DNA of 64,000 nucleotides. Source: Aldrovandia affinis (lineage: Eukaryota; Chordata; Actinopteri; Notacanthiformes; Halosauridae). Every line of letters starts with the position of its first letter. Position 1 is the stretch's first letter. The position numbers were made by a program, and so were the translations under genes. The notes under the pieces are model-generated. The model was given only the letters and a program-made list of their open reading frames with translations. It did not search any database and was not told where the DNA came from. The stretch is from contig JAINUG010000015.1 of assembly GCA_029706075.1 (NCBI GenBank), forward strand, positions 1 to 64,000, written 5' to 3'. Below, in pieces: positions 1 through 35,166 of this stretch.

Positions 1-484
1 TTTTAAGTTGATATACCTCAGCTATATGGCTTTTTAATTTTGTTAACGTTGTTCAACTACAAGATGGTGAGTGCAAAACTTACATTATTTCATTCTCCAA
101 TGTTATATTCCTAATTAAGTGTCATCTTTTGAATCTATTGTCTTGTAGCAGGTTGATATTAGTTCATTGATTCGCGTGGGGAGAGACAGAGCGCAATTGC
201 CCGAACCATATTATCCTAACAAAACGGCCTTCGTAATATTTTTCTTATGCTATAAAATATGCATATTTTTCACATTTTAAATAAAGCTTTTTTTTAAATT
301 GTTTTTTATGTCATACGCTATATTTAGTTAAAGGTTAATTGATTATTGTTCATTAAGGGCTGACGGCAATCGATCAAGGAAATTCCTTAAAATTTGTATC
401 CCTAGTAGCTATTATTAGGGACAATGATGAAAAATTATAGTATTTTAAGGGATAGCCAACAAGTTTTTTTTCAGGGGGAGGTCA

Positions 485-720
485 TGCCTAATAAAACTCC
501 TGGACTTATTTGAGGAAGCTGCAAAGTGTTTTGAACCAGGCTTATGATATTATACATTTGGACTTTCAAAAAGCAGTTGACAAGTTATTTCAGAGTGGGT
601 TCATAATTGGACACAATGTAGAATACTGGTAGGAAGTAATGATAGGAGAGGTTGTATCTGACCTAGGTTCTGTGGGCTCACAGGGATCAGTGCTGGGACC
701 TTTGCTTTTCCAAATTTGGT
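485..720 (+). pseudogene. Degraded LINE reverse transcriptase fragment (CR1/L2-like)
   Basis: One frame reads HLDFQKAVDK at 555-584 and GSQGSVLGPLLF at 675-710. These are two hallmark motifs of non-LTR retrotransposon reverse transcriptases. They are 39 codons apart in the same frame with one TAG between them, closer than in intact elements, so the copy is deleted and dead. The preceding bases also resemble the segment upstream of the LDF motif. Assignment to CR1/L2 is by motif wording only. Confidence 0.65.
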
Positions 721-750
721 ATAGTATTTATAGTATAGTATTTATAATGT

Positions 751-905
751 GTGGTTCTGTGTGGCTCAGTAGGTAGAGCATGGTGCTGGCAACGCATAGT
801 TGTGGGTTTGATTCCCATTGGGGGCACATATACTGAAAAATGTATGCATTCATCACTGTAAGTCGCTTTGGATAAAAGCGTCTGCTAAATGGCATATATT
901 ATTAT
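751..905 (+). mobile_element. tRNA-derived SINE, type A, copy 1
   Basis: The head has a perfect RNA polymerase III A box (TGGCTCAGTAG) and a near-perfect B box (GGTTTGATTCC). The body is followed by the tail AAGTCGCTTTGGATAAAAGC and GTCTGCTAAATGGC, then an AT-rich end. Seven copies of this family lie in the window. Confidence 0.85.
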
Positions 906-1431
906 TACATTATATATATGGTACATGGCACCAGCAGAATTTCTGAGAAAATCACTGTGCTCCTGATCGTTGTTGTTACTTCTACAAATTTGTCTGGCAG
1001 AACCTCAAACAAACCCTTACCTATGTCACAGACTCCAAGATGGACCATGACCACTGGATCCACCCCGCTCTGGCCAGGAGCTTGTGCTCCAGGTCTGCAA
1101 CCCAAAATATCACAAATAGCACAAATAACAAACAAATAAATTATGATTCTATATGGTTATTTAAAAGCAGTCCATCAGCAATGGGGAGAATTAGTAATTT
1201 GGGGCATGGGGCATTTTTGATGATGTAATCATTGTGAAAATTAAATAATGGAAGCAGGTGGTGAAGAAGAGGAATAAGAATAAAAAATAAACCAAGTTTA
1301 TTTTGTGGCTTTGTGATGTTATCTGAATTATGTGTGTTTACGTGAGATAAGAGGGTACAGAAGTTAATGTTTGTAAGGACTGAGAGTATGTGGCCATTGT
1401 ATTTATTTCTGTGGGAGACCCTGAAAAGTAC

Positions 1432-1506
1432 CAAACTCTCGGTGCTGTATAGTTATGGGGTATGCCCTGCTAATCCGTAACTTGGGAGATGGTATACCTG
1501 CAATCC
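1432..1506. repeat. Unclassified dispersed repeat, copy 1
   Basis: This 75-bp segment aligns without gaps to 16548-16622 with 64 of 75 identical bases. Both contain GGTGCTGTATAG, CCGTAACTTGG and ATACCTGC. I do not recognise the family, and the full element may extend further on either side. Confidence 0.6.
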
Positions 1507-2272
1507 AAATACACATCAATGGTGCCCAACAGCTGTTAAAACCCAACACTGTCTCCTGGTGGTCTCTAATGTGAAGGCAATCCACATATCTATTCCTCTT
1601 CAAAACTCCACTTTCCAGACTTTGGCATTCTCTTGTACCCTCCATGTTTATAAACAGAGAGGTGAAGACTAGCGATTCAGTATACTTACGTCATTTTCAT
1701 GCTGTAATTTATGGAACATATATTACAGGACATGATACTTGTCAACGAAGTGATGTAATCCCGCTTGCTGTGTAGCTATTCATCCGAAGTTTAATTATTT
1801 TTCATTTGGGCTGTGCACCAAAAGCCTTATGAAGCGCACGTGTCGTCCGGTTCCAGGAACTCCAATTTAACTCTTTGTAGACGGCCCCAGCATGTTCATG
1901 ATTGCATTCAATAACTAGAATTTACAAAACCACTTCATGTTGTGCTACAGTATATCAGTAGTTAACTTATGCCTGTGTCTAGAACTGCCCAAACAGTATG
2001 TGTCTAGCTGAAACTATGAACATTATTCCAAGCTCAGTGTCGACTAAATATATATATAATTATGTAACGTCCATGTGGGTAGCTAGGATTTGCAGTAATA
2101 GTCATTGCACACAATGCCAATACTGTAACTTTCAGAAATTTTAACTAACGTTAAATTGCTTAAGATAAATATCATTTGTATTTGTCTGATACCATACTGA
2201 AAAATAGCAATCCGTATTGCCAGAGCTTTTTTAGAAAGCACTCAAATTTAGCCTCAGGGTCCTAATCCGTGA

Positions 2273-24210
<21,938 letters not shown>

Positions 24211-25682
24211 ATGAGAGGGAAGAAGACAAGAAACGGAGGAAAAAAAGTTCCTTATAATGTGTTGCGCAACACCGTAAACCCAAGGTGCCAAACGCAGGGG
24301 AGGGGGGGGGGGGATATTCTCTTATCGGGAACTTCTGAGTACCGCAGTGGCAAGAGCAGTTCAAATGCAGACAATTGATTGTATAATTTTGATGAAAGAG
24401 GTTTTGACTGTGTTTAAAGCCGTAGTTTTGTGTGCTTAAAATTAATTAATCCATTAAGCCTTAAAATAGAAGTGTTCCTACTGCTTTTATTTTACGTAGG
24501 GTTTAATTTAAGTGTCATCGATCCTTCAGGAAGGGAGAGGAGCATTGGTTCAATAGGTACCCTCAAAGTAGTGCTTTAACATGAGTTGGGGTGGGACCAA
24601 AAAAACCGGAAAAAATGAAAAAAAAACCATGCAGCTATTTTTATCCATAGATGTCTCTGAACTGAAGCATTACAGATTGGCAGGGGAAACTGAAGTCTGT
24701 CTCAGCTTCCTATAGAACTGTTGTGAATAGGATGTATTTATCTCCCTTTTTTATTGTCGGCTTTTGGCTCTGATACACGCCCCTTTCTACAAAAATCAGT
24801 TTGTTACAAACAGAACCGCCACCACCACCAACAACAACGACGACAACGAAAAGGATACAAAACCATCAGTGGACGGGGATTTAAGTTGCTCTTTTCCCCA
24901 AGTGAAAGCTGTTATATAAAGTAAATATAAAGTATTTTGCCATCGCAGACCATTATCACCCTATTAAAAGATCGAAATATATATGTATTTTAATTGTCAC
25001 AGTTTGTGATTTGCATAACGTGTAGAGCAATATTAAATTCGCTCGTTGAATGTACAATGTTCTTCTAATGGTTCATGATTTTCATATGGCCCTCTGTTCA
25101 GTATTCTCGGCACAAAAGAACGTAGATTTTAACGGGGGGCTATTTGGGGAATTTTTTACGTGCACATTTTTTTAATGTAAAGATCGTTAAATATAATGTA
25201 CACATCTCAGAAGACAGTTCTCCAGGCCTTACCAGGAACGAGGGTGCAGTTTGGCTGCAGACACTAACTACCCTGACGTTGTGAACAGCGCTGGGCTCCG
25301 ATTGCACCAACGTCAAAATATAACAGATCCGTTAGTTCCGTCTTTAGCACCCGCATCTGTGAATGACGAACCTCATTTTGCAGACGCCTCTGAAGTGGTA
25401 TTTGAATATGTGAACCTGAATTGGAAATTGTAATGAAGAACGAGGCGCTACTGGCGACCCGATGCTGCCTCGTTCCGATACCCTAGAATGTAAGCTGTGG
25501 TGGCGAGAGCCTGGCAGCTTGAGCTTGTGAAGGGAGGGAGCGCATTGAAAGCTGATGGTTTTGCAGGAATGTTATTTTCCTATTCCGAAAAATATTTTCC
25601 TCATGTCTAATAGTCCAAACATGGCTTGCATCCTTTCTCTCGCTCATACTGTCTGCAATTTCTGTTTGAGCGAATAGCAATC

Positions 25683-25714
25683 GGGGAGGGGGAGGGGGAG
25701 GGGGAGGGGGGGGT
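25683..25714 (+). repeat. G-rich tandem run, (GGGGGA)n
   Basis: Five runs of four or more G separated by single A. It lies on the foxk1 sense strand in the probable 3' UTR and fits the pattern of a G-quadruplex. Confidence 0.8.
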
Positions 25715-27921
25715 CGTGCCATGTGGAGCTTGGAATAATTTTTTCGGTGATCGCCAGTAGCTGTGTTGAAGGCGGTCCCGTGTTTTTTAGCCATTGCGTT
25801 CTCGTCAGGCACGTATGTGATAAAGTGAAATTTGACAAAGTGAATGTCAGTGAATAGAGGGGACAATCGGCATGGCTGTGATGTCGAAGTGAGATGGATA
25901 AGTACATCTATTGAAGAATGATCCTGGAGGGGGAAAAAAAAAAAACAAGTACAGTAGGGCTTGGATAACTGATGGAAATCTTTTTCTCACCAAGTGCCTT
26001 AATTCTCTCTCTCAATAAAAAGTAAGTAAAAAATTAATGAATGTAGTCAATGTTTTTGTAATTTAATAGTGCGTACTATTGAGCAGTATTTTAAAAAGGT
26101 ATTATTACTAAATACTGGTTTTGAGTCTAGCAGTTTCCCCGTCCAATGAAATAATGGTGGTTCTACTACACATTTATTAATTTAAATGGCATGCTGATAC
26201 CTGGTTACACCTCAAAGGCAACGCACGTTGCGAGACGTCGCGACACCGAAACGGCTCATTTCCCTTGCACTGCAACACTGCTGTAACACTTTCTGAGCAA
26301 AGTCTTTCAGGAAGGAATAATTAAGTTTAAAGTAAACAATTTTGCTGGCACAATTATGTGTCGCTCATCTTTTTAAAAGGTTTGTCCGTGATATTTCGGT
26401 GACCTGCCCTCATGTATAGAGCGAGTTCTGCTGTGTTGGTATTTGTGCAGACAACACATCTATCTGAACTGTTAAGGTCATTTCCCCCTCTGCAATAGTT
26501 CAACCTGCCTAGTGGAAACCTGTCATCATTGAGCAATTGAGTAATATTTATGACAAAATGACTGTAGAATAACAAACCCACAGTGCTGATTTAGAGCTAT
26601 AATGCAGGTAGACGTTTTAACTCTATTAGACAGCCTGTTAAGTACTACAGTTCATCAGTAAGAACACAGGCCTTGCCCTGCTTTTTGTCAGACAAAAATA
26701 ACAAGTAGAGGTACATCAAATCCCCCATTTTCTCTCTCTCTCTGTCTCTGTCTCTGTTACTGGTTTATGGGGAAACTTTGATAGACTACATTTTGCAGAA
26801 GAGGATTTACATGAATTTATTTGCATGGTTTCTTATTTGGGGGAATATATTGGTAATCTATTGTGGCTTTTTTCTCAAAGCTGTATCTTCAGTCTTTTTT
26901 GTGACTATTCTGGGTTTTTGGTCTTGCTGTTGAGTCAACTTTCTGTCAAATTCATTGTTTGCTCAAAACATGAGTTGCTTTCTCCCGTTTTTGTTCCTTG
27001 CAGATTGTTTCGTTTGTTTGAAATCATTCAGCATTCTTGCCTCATTCCAGTGAGCAGGATATTTTGTTCACCTCCTGGCAGTATCTCTCATGGCTGTGAT
27101 GGGGAAACCCCTGTCTCTTCCTGCCATCCACCTATTTCAGATCTGTCTTTAAACCTGTTTTACCTCAGAACATGCCAGTGTTTTGTTTTAATGCAGTACA
27201 GTTGTGTAAGCGCTTTACAAAATGGAGAAGACGATACAAACAATTAGGCCTTGTCAAGAAGGTCAAGCTTCATAGGTTTTGCTAGAAGACAATGATGTGC
27301 GACTTAGAATTGAACTGAATTGATATATATATTTTTTTTTTTTCTTTCTGTGAGTCTTTTGATTTCTGTTTTTAAATGTAACTTTTGCCACCCTTTAGTA
27401 CACACACAATTTATGTCGAGACAGCTCACATTTCAACTTGCTTTGCAATATACGAAAACACTGCTGATTTCGAACTGGAAGAAATGATAAGTCTGGGGTA
27501 TAAAGACCTTTGCCAGTGCAAATTCCTAGTAAGGAATCCACAATACGTTTTTCCTCCGCTTACTGGAACAACAACGAGTGTTAATCTCAAAAGATATTTT
27601 TATTTTCTTTCTTTTTTTAACCACAGTGAATACTTGTGCCACTAGACAAAGACAGCGCTTAACAAGTATATTCACTTATGGTACCTTTCCATAAACAGAC
27701 TAACCACGCAAAGCCTCAAGTGTTGGGTTGAATGCATTGTGTGATTAGGTCAATCGACTACTGTACCTCAGTATGTATGCAGGCGCTGGGGGAATGGGAG
27801 ACTTGGTGTCGGTGACAGTGCACAACATTCTCAGAAAATACTGTGGGAGTTTTGTATAAATTTAATATAAAGCTATTATATGTATATTTAGCCACATAGT
27901 AAAAATGGATGCAGAGTGATA

Positions 27922-28477
27922 CAAGTAACTGCCAAAATAAAGTAAAACCAACATAGTGTCTTAATAGGGTGTTGGGCCACCACGAGCCAACAGAACAGCT
28001 TCAATCTGCCTTGGCATAGATTCTACAAGTGTCTGGAACTCGTATTGGTGGCATGCAACACAATTCTTCCATGAAAAATTCCATTATTTAGTGTCTTGTT
28101 GATGGTGTTAGAAAACGCTCTCTCAGGCGCTGCTCCAGAATCTCACAGTGTTCAATTGGGTTGAGATCTGGTGACTGAGACGGCCATGGCATATGGTTTA
28201 CATCGTTTTCATGCTCATCAAACCATTCAGTGACCACTTGTGCCCTGTGGATGGGGGCATTGTCATCCTTGAAGAGACTTCTCCCATCAGGATACATTTT
28301 CTTCACCATAGGATGAAGGTGATCACTAAGAATGGCTTTGTATTTAGCGGTGTTAGCCTAGCCCTCTAATGGGTTGAGTGGACCTAAGCCATGCCAGGAA
28401 AATGCACCCCACACCATAACAGAGCAACCAGGACCCTTCATTTACCCTTTTGCTTCCTTTATTTTGGCAGTTACCTG
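27922..28477 (-). pseudogene. Internally deleted Tc1/mariner-like element
   Basis: Inverted ends match: GTAACTGCCAAAATAAAG on the left and its complement CTTTATTTTGGCAGTTAC, allowing one mismatch, on the right. Both ends abut TA. On the - strand, 28309-28088 encodes a transposase fragment with DDNAPIHRA and SPDLNPIEH motifs, with 36 residues between the Asp before Asn and the Glu. The N-terminal DNA-binding part and first catalytic Asp are missing, so it is dead. Confidence 0.85.
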
Positions 28478-29576
28478 TATATTTATATATGGGAATATCC
28501 ATGTACTGCAAAATTTGAACTAAAATGACTTGTCTAGACTAAAGCCGTTCCTATGACAGATCTTGGCTGGAAAAATCATACCTATAGTATTTTATAATAC
28601 TGTAATATATATGGATGGGTTTGTCAAATTAGAAAGTAACTATGATCCCACCTTACCAGTTGGCAGTCAAACTAGCATGTGTGAAAGATTGGTTCTGTTT
28701 TAGGGACAACTATATTGAGAAAAGTCATTTTTATAAATTGATGCCTCTGGTGAGTGTATACAGTAGACGATGGGATTTTAGGATTTATGGAAATATGTTC
28801 TTTCTACAGTTCTGACACCAATGCACATTTCCTCCTACACTCTCATGGACTCATCCTCCTGTTGCTCTAGAGTGTCAGGTGACAGCTAACTCTGCATAGT
28901 GGAATTGAAATATTGGTAAAGCAGTATATTGTATATTTAAAGACTCATGATTTTAACATAAACCAATTTTGTAAAGCAGTGCCCAGTTGAATCTCTTTTC
29001 TATTTTAATCTAGAGTAATACCGGTATATTTTGGAACCGGTAAATTAACAACAGCCTCACATTTGAGTAAGGCACTTAAGGATTAACACACTAAGCATCT
29101 TATTGACGTTGAGATTGTGAGCCTTTGAGCATTTTATCCATATACTGCACCTGTGTCTTTGACATTGGCTTGGTTTCATGTTAAGTAAGGGGTGGCTCAC
29201 CATTTTATTTTGATTTACTGTTCATTTCTGTCATTTTAATTGGAGGACTTTTTTTTTTTTTTTTTTCAATTTTCAATTTTTTTTTCCACATTTTTTTTTT
29301 TTTGCAACAGTTCTGAAAATGTATTTTTTTTTACTGATTCCTCTGTAAATGTACTGTTGAATTGTCAGCTGTTTGCTTTAACAAAACATCCATTTTATTT
29401 GATAATGACTATTTCCCATATTTTCTTAACCCACAACAGAAACGTAGTGCTCACCTCTGTCATTGTTTTTGTTTTTACTCTGTTGTGTCAGGAGCATTCT
29501 TGGTAGACTGAAATGCACGGTCATGTTATGTTCTTTTGCCTTGTGGCTATTAGGAAATTCTGAACTCTACAAGTCT

Positions 29577-29582
29577 AATAAA
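29577..29582 (+). terminator. foxk1: Candidate foxk1 polyadenylation signal
   Basis: AATAAA in the context TCTAATAAAGC, followed by a TG-rich stretch about 20-60 bp later. AATAAA at 26014 is an alternative. Evidence is motif and position only. Confidence 0.4.
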
Positions 29583-31814
29583 GCTTAAAAGGAAACCTGT
29601 TGAGTAGAGGGCTTGTGTAGATGTGTGCTCCACAGGTTTGTCTCAAATGCTCATGTGTCGTCTGACTGGAAAATTAAGACATTACAGTTGGAGGCACTTA
29701 ATTCATTTCTAGTACCTGCTCTCCTTTATCTTGGTTGTGTGTTTCCTGTGCTGCTCCTGCTATCAGGCACCATGTGAAAGATATTAGGGGGCCTTTTCAA
29801 GGTGAAAGGTAGAGTGTAGCATTGCAATACTAGACAGGGGTCCCTTTTTTGTGATGTCCTAAGCAATGTGTTCCTTCCTGAGGTGCAGAACAGCAGTCCA
29901 TGTTCACTTTGGTGTCTTAACTGCCCAGCTTGTTTAGACAGTGGGTTCTTGTGAATGATGTTGATTACAAATACTGGAATTACGCTTAGCCAGCTAATAT
30001 CTTGGGCAAAAGTGTGTATGGCCGAACAAATTATTTTTAGTATCACTATTTTGTACTCGGTCACATCTAAGGTCCTGTAAAACTATGAAAGCAACCCACA
30101 AGTGTTGTCAGTGTAGTCATTTGCATGGAGTGAAATTGTGCCACAGTTCATTGTGGGATGAGGCACATACTGGTGACATCCTTAAAAGCAGCCCATTTAA
30201 ACCACTGGTTTTCAATGCAGATTTTACAAATATGGAAAGTTGTACTTGTAAAGATAAACCAAAACAAGCACAGGTCACCATCTCTTTTGTCAGGATGTAT
30301 ACATGAAAAAATAAAATTAGGATTCTGAGAATACTTGTATGAGAAAGTTTCTTTACATCAGGAACGTAACAGAAAATGTGGCAGTGAATAAACTCTTGTT
30401 CATGAAACAGAAGGCTGCTTCGTGTTTTCATTTTGTTTTATTTAAAAAAAAATTGTTACCATGGCCTTAATGCATGGTCACTGTAAGAAAATAAGGGCTT
30501 ATTGAGTTTGAAAGCATAGCCCGCTAAACTAGCCAGCTTTGTGCCGAAAGGACTTGTCTGATAAAGATTTGCTGAATGTACTGAAAGACGTTTTGATTTG
30601 GATTTAGCTGCATACCTGTCAGATGCGCTAAAGAGAGCTGTAGCCATAGAACTTGGGCAGGACAGCCAAGCACATTATTGTGGTTCTAAACTATGATGCA
30701 TATATCGTGGGTGGGTGTAGGATATATTGCTTTGACTGACAACGGTGGTTCTGACTACAGCTGTGGGTGGACCTCGCACACACAGGCCTACATGCAGGTA
30801 GGTTACTTCGTCTTGATCTACTTACCTTACCCCAGCATTGCCTAGCTACATTTTAAGGATGCAGTGTTACTGTTCCTTATCTAAACATGATGACAAAGTT
30901 GGTGCACAAAATGAGAGCTTATGCAGAGTGGATGTGAAGACCGTAGTATCAATTTAACACAAGCTAAAAGATGGCATCTTAACACCATCACTGCTGTTAA
31001 TGGGGCTCTGGTTTCTACAGGAACAGCACCCTCTACTGGCTGACCACTAAGATTTTTAGCTCTTAGTACAGGTTAGATTCACGAATGAAAAGAACTCTTG
31101 GTGAAATACTAAATAAGTCGGACCACAAACCATGCTTTAATATTAGTTGGTTTGGTAGAGAGGTTGATGTCTGTTCACACTAGCTAGTATTTAATTAGCT
31201 GTATTGTATTATTACAGCAGTAAGGTAAAAGTGACATTCAAGTGGGCCTGCTGATTATGGTTTTGAATGATTTCAGCTCCTTGTCAAAGCAGTGGAAGTC
31301 AGAACAGCTGTATGTCAGCAGAACAGCTTCCAGCTAGGTTCGATTGAAGAAGTAATGTTATAGATCTCATTTTGTAGGCTGGTGCTGTTAGCTTGTGCTA
31401 GATACGTTTTTTTGTGCTATTCTGCCTCGCCCTCATAGTTATCAATAAACTAGGTCGTTTTAACATTGAACTCCACTGAAGCAAAGTAAAACATCATCAA
31501 ACGTAATGTTTTCTGTGAGAAGTTTGCCGTCTTCCTCACGTGCACAAACTGCTGTCTACGTTATACACGAAAAATATCTGACTAAACTGCTATCTAACTA
31601 AAGCGTTAGCTATTATACTAGAGCTTGCATCGGCTAGGTAGCTACTGAGACACACTGACTAAGTAATAGGTGAAATATACTCTATAAAATAGCAAATAAA
31701 CAAATATGTCTTACCTCTGTATTTTAAATACGTTTTTCTTCCTTGGTTTTCTTCTCTTTTTTTCGGCGCCTGACCTCCACTGGACCTCGACCTTCGCTTT
31801 CATTGAGCTTAACG

Positions 31815-31962
31815 ATCCTGTGTGGCTCAGTAGGTAGAGCATGGCGTTGACAACGCTTAGGTTGTGGGTTCGATTCCCATTGGGACCACATGTACTGAAA
31901 AAATTATGCATTCAATACTGTAAGTCGCTTTGGATAAAAGCGTGTGCTAAATGGCATATACA
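31815..31962 (+). mobile_element. tRNA-derived SINE, type A, copy 5
   Basis: Full length with A box TGGCTCAGTAG and perfect B box GGTTCGATTCC. The tail reads AAGTCGCTTTGGATAAAAGC, then a variant GTGTGCTAAATGGC. Confidence 0.9.
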
Positions 31963-33063
31963 GTATAATCAGTAGGTCATTACGTCATAGTCCCTCAACA
32001 TTGTTGATGCTATTGATGTTGGGTCGCTTGCAAGGGAGCCCCCTTGGCACCTGTCCATTTGAGTATCTTTATAATTGCAGCTATTGGAGCGAAACAGTGG
32101 TTCTACATTACAATTTAAAATGGAAGTGGCTGCAGTGCCCTAAGTGGTGCCTATTTAATTTATAGGAACAGCCTTGTTAACACAACTTGATGACATTCCT
32201 CTGAGTAATATGAGTTGTAGTTGTAATAGTAATACCGGTATATGTTTTATTTATTATTATCATGGTTCTATTTCATATCTTACCAACAGCTTGCAATCAA
32301 TGCAGTTTAAGTAACTTTCTCATGTGACAAGACTGGTAACCACCCGTTTCTTAGCCATTATACCTTATATTGTGAGGAACCTGATTTACTGATTGAACCT
32401 GATTTAATATAATACAGGCTTGTGTTACCTGAGCATGGTGTTACAGTAAACACCTGAACTGTTCCATGTACTCCTCCAGTAGTGCCCCTATCATGGCCCG
32501 AGAACATCTGAGGAGTGTCCTCCTCATTATCAATGTTCTGCCTGTGCCCTGGTATGCGATGTAAGCCTCTTATGCCATAAAAAAGGATTCAGAGGCCTTC
32601 CAGTGTGCATACTGTCAGTCTCCGCCATTACAGACCAAAGGCCAAGGTCAGTACATCTACATACTGCAGTGAGTGCTGCTCTTCCGTATCCCTCCCTTTG
32701 GTGTGTGTGGAATACTGACATTTGTGTTAAACTAAACCGGGCCCTATCTGAACCGGCAATGCTGTAAGCTCCTGCTGCCCACCAATGTAAGCCCTGGGCC
32801 CTGCTAAAGGCAGTGCTGATTAATTCCTCTGTGAGAACGAGAGGCACTGTGAGGTGTGAAGGAAGCGGTGGCCATCTATTAGATGCTTCACACCTATTTG
32901 AGGGCCATATCGTGATAATCCAGTGTGCCAACGTTTTGGGAGAGGGCTAATATTTTGTGGTAGTTCTGATTTAAAGGTTGAGTGGGTCACAATAGGCCCT
33001 CTCTGGGGTAGGGTGTTGTGCAGCTCACGTGCCCCAGTGCTCCGGCAGATCTTCTATACGACT

Positions 33064-33077
33064 GTTGCCCAGGCAAC
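33064..33077. promoter_or_regulatory. Palindromic RFX-type X-box
   Basis: GTTGCCCAGGCAAC is a perfect two-arm match to the GTTGCC(N2)GGCAAC form bound by RFX factors. It lies in intergenic DNA with no nearby start codon, so function is speculative. Confidence 0.3.
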
Positions 33078-35012
33078 TGCCTTTTCAGTGAAGGCAGCAC
33101 TTATGTACACACTGACATTCAAGGTATGACGTCAGAAACTTTTGGCTGTGCGATTGTCCTGCACTCGTGTTTTATTTGAAACTATCTAATTGAAATACAC
33201 ATTTCCCAAATAATACAAGTAATGGAAGCAACACATCTAATAACGGGAATAAATGGTTTTTTAAAGTTCATTGTAAAAACAAAATAGTAAACAGTCAAAA
33301 ATAACTATGTAACAATTATATTGTGAACAATAGTGATAATGTTCAAATATATGGTGTATGGTGTTTACCCACTGTCCCTCTGGCTATGGCATGCTATCAC
33401 ATACCGGGCAGCCTATTTGGAAAAGTGAATTTATTATTTTGTATCCAATGGGAAAGAATCAATAACTCATCTTAATAAAGATGAATTGTGTTGCCTATTC
33501 TCAGTAGGAAATGCCCTGAATGATTTATAGATTTTTGTCTTTATTGTATTTTCATCCGTCTGCAAAGCAGACCTGATGAAAACAAATACTTCAGTGCCGA
33601 CCACAGTAGCCCAGAACACAAAAACATATACATCGACAGGCAGAAAGAGAGAGTGAGACAGACTAGCAGGCTTCAAGCCTGATGTAAAGAAGAGGCCTTG
33701 CAGACAGTGGCATCTTTCTCAGGTTCACCCTCCAATGGCAAGGTGTTAATGGGGTAGCTGTATATCTATTTGATTTATTTCCCACTGAGGATTTGTTGTT
33801 GGGAAGTGTGAAACAATTCAGCCGCATTTGTCAGAGTCAATGTGCTTTCTGAAATATATACTGGCACAATGCTACAACCCATTTATTTATAGTGTAAATG
33901 TATAGAAACACATTACAGTACCTTTATACATCTATCATTTTGTTAACTCTTTTTTTAAATTATAACACAAACACGCATTTAGTCCCTATGACTACCAAAA
34001 TGCTATAACTCAACAAGGACAGAGATACCCGTGTTCTCCTTACGCTGACGCCAGTAACATTTTACTTTAGCAATATATTAATATTATTGTCAATAGTTTG
34101 GACTGCCTCTGTGGTACACCTATCTCAGAACGCCAGACGCAGAGCATAGTGGAGCTAACTTGGGAATCCTGTTTAGATTTTTTGATGTGTGTTTTTGATC
34201 TTAATACTCTCCTTCAATAGTATCCTACTGTGACCTGCATTGGACACTAAAAACTCTGGGACCATATGACCTTTTAAAGGGAGCTCTCTGTTCAGTGGTC
34301 GAGCATTGTGGCTCTCTGGCCCACTCCCTCCTGTCTTTGTCCTGTCTTGTTCCATTTGCACACAGGTAACTGATAAACCAGGTGGTTTTCAAAATGCTGA
34401 AATGCAACAGGCTAGTCTTTAACTTGGGAGAATTTAAAGACTTGTCTGAATTTATAGGTTACCTGCCAGTGTTTCTATATTTTAGGGGAAAGGTTCCCGA
34501 AGAGGAGAAATAGAGAACTCTTGAGCTCATGAAATGAAAGAGTGATGAAACTCAAATAGTCATGTTTTCTGCAGTATTTGAAGTGGGAAATGGTGTCAGG
34601 TTGCACTGTAGGGCTGTGTGTGTGAGGGGTGATGGCACTTCGGTCTTTTTTTAGACGTTCCTGCATGCTCCCCTCCCTGCGAGATTCTGCAGGCGGTCCT
34701 GTTTGAGATCGCGCAGGTACGGCAGTAAGCCATTCCTCCCTCCATCACTGCGGGCCATCATCATGCTGATGAACACCTACTGCAGCTGGGATTGCTCGCT
34801 GTGTAGCACCAGGCAGGAAGAGGGCAGTGTGCTCAGTGCCGGGCAAGGCATCAAGAGTAAAGGTTACATTGTTTTTCTTCTTCTCTGCATCACACCACTG
34901 TCCTGTTGTCTTTAAAATGAAGGTTATTTTTGCACAATTCAGATAGATTCAGTAGATTTACTATGGATTTCCTGGATTTCAGCTCAGTTATGCTAGTCAA
35001 TGCAGTACGATT

Positions 35013-35166
35013 GGATTCTCTGTGGCTCAGTTGGTAGAGCACAGCGTTGGCAACGCTTAGGTTGTGGGTTCAATCCCCACTGGGGCCACATATACTGAAA
35101 ATGTATGCATTCACTACTGTAAGTCGCTTTGGATAAAAGCGTCTGCTAAATGGCATATATTATAAT
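35013..35166 (+). mobile_element. tRNA-derived SINE, type A, copy 6
   Basis: Full length, A box TGGCTCAGTTG, B box GGTTCAATCC, tail AAGTCGCTTTGGATAAAAGC and GTCTGCTAAATGGC. Confidence 0.9.

Larger units (their letters stand above)
24211..29582 (+). other. foxk1: Probable foxk1 3' UTR
   Basis: There is no further coding exon. Candidate AATAAA signals are at 26014-26019 and 29577-29582. FOXK1 transcripts in mammals have very long 3' UTRs, so an end near 29.6 kb is plausible but unproven. The stretch holds G-rich runs at 24297-24313 and 25683-25714, a TC-rich run near 26730, a Tc1-like relic at 27922-28477 and poly-T near 29250. Confidence 0.55.

Noticed and set aside
29240..29506. Phe-rich open frame of 88 codons
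   Set aside because: It comes from poly-T runs in noncoding sequence.
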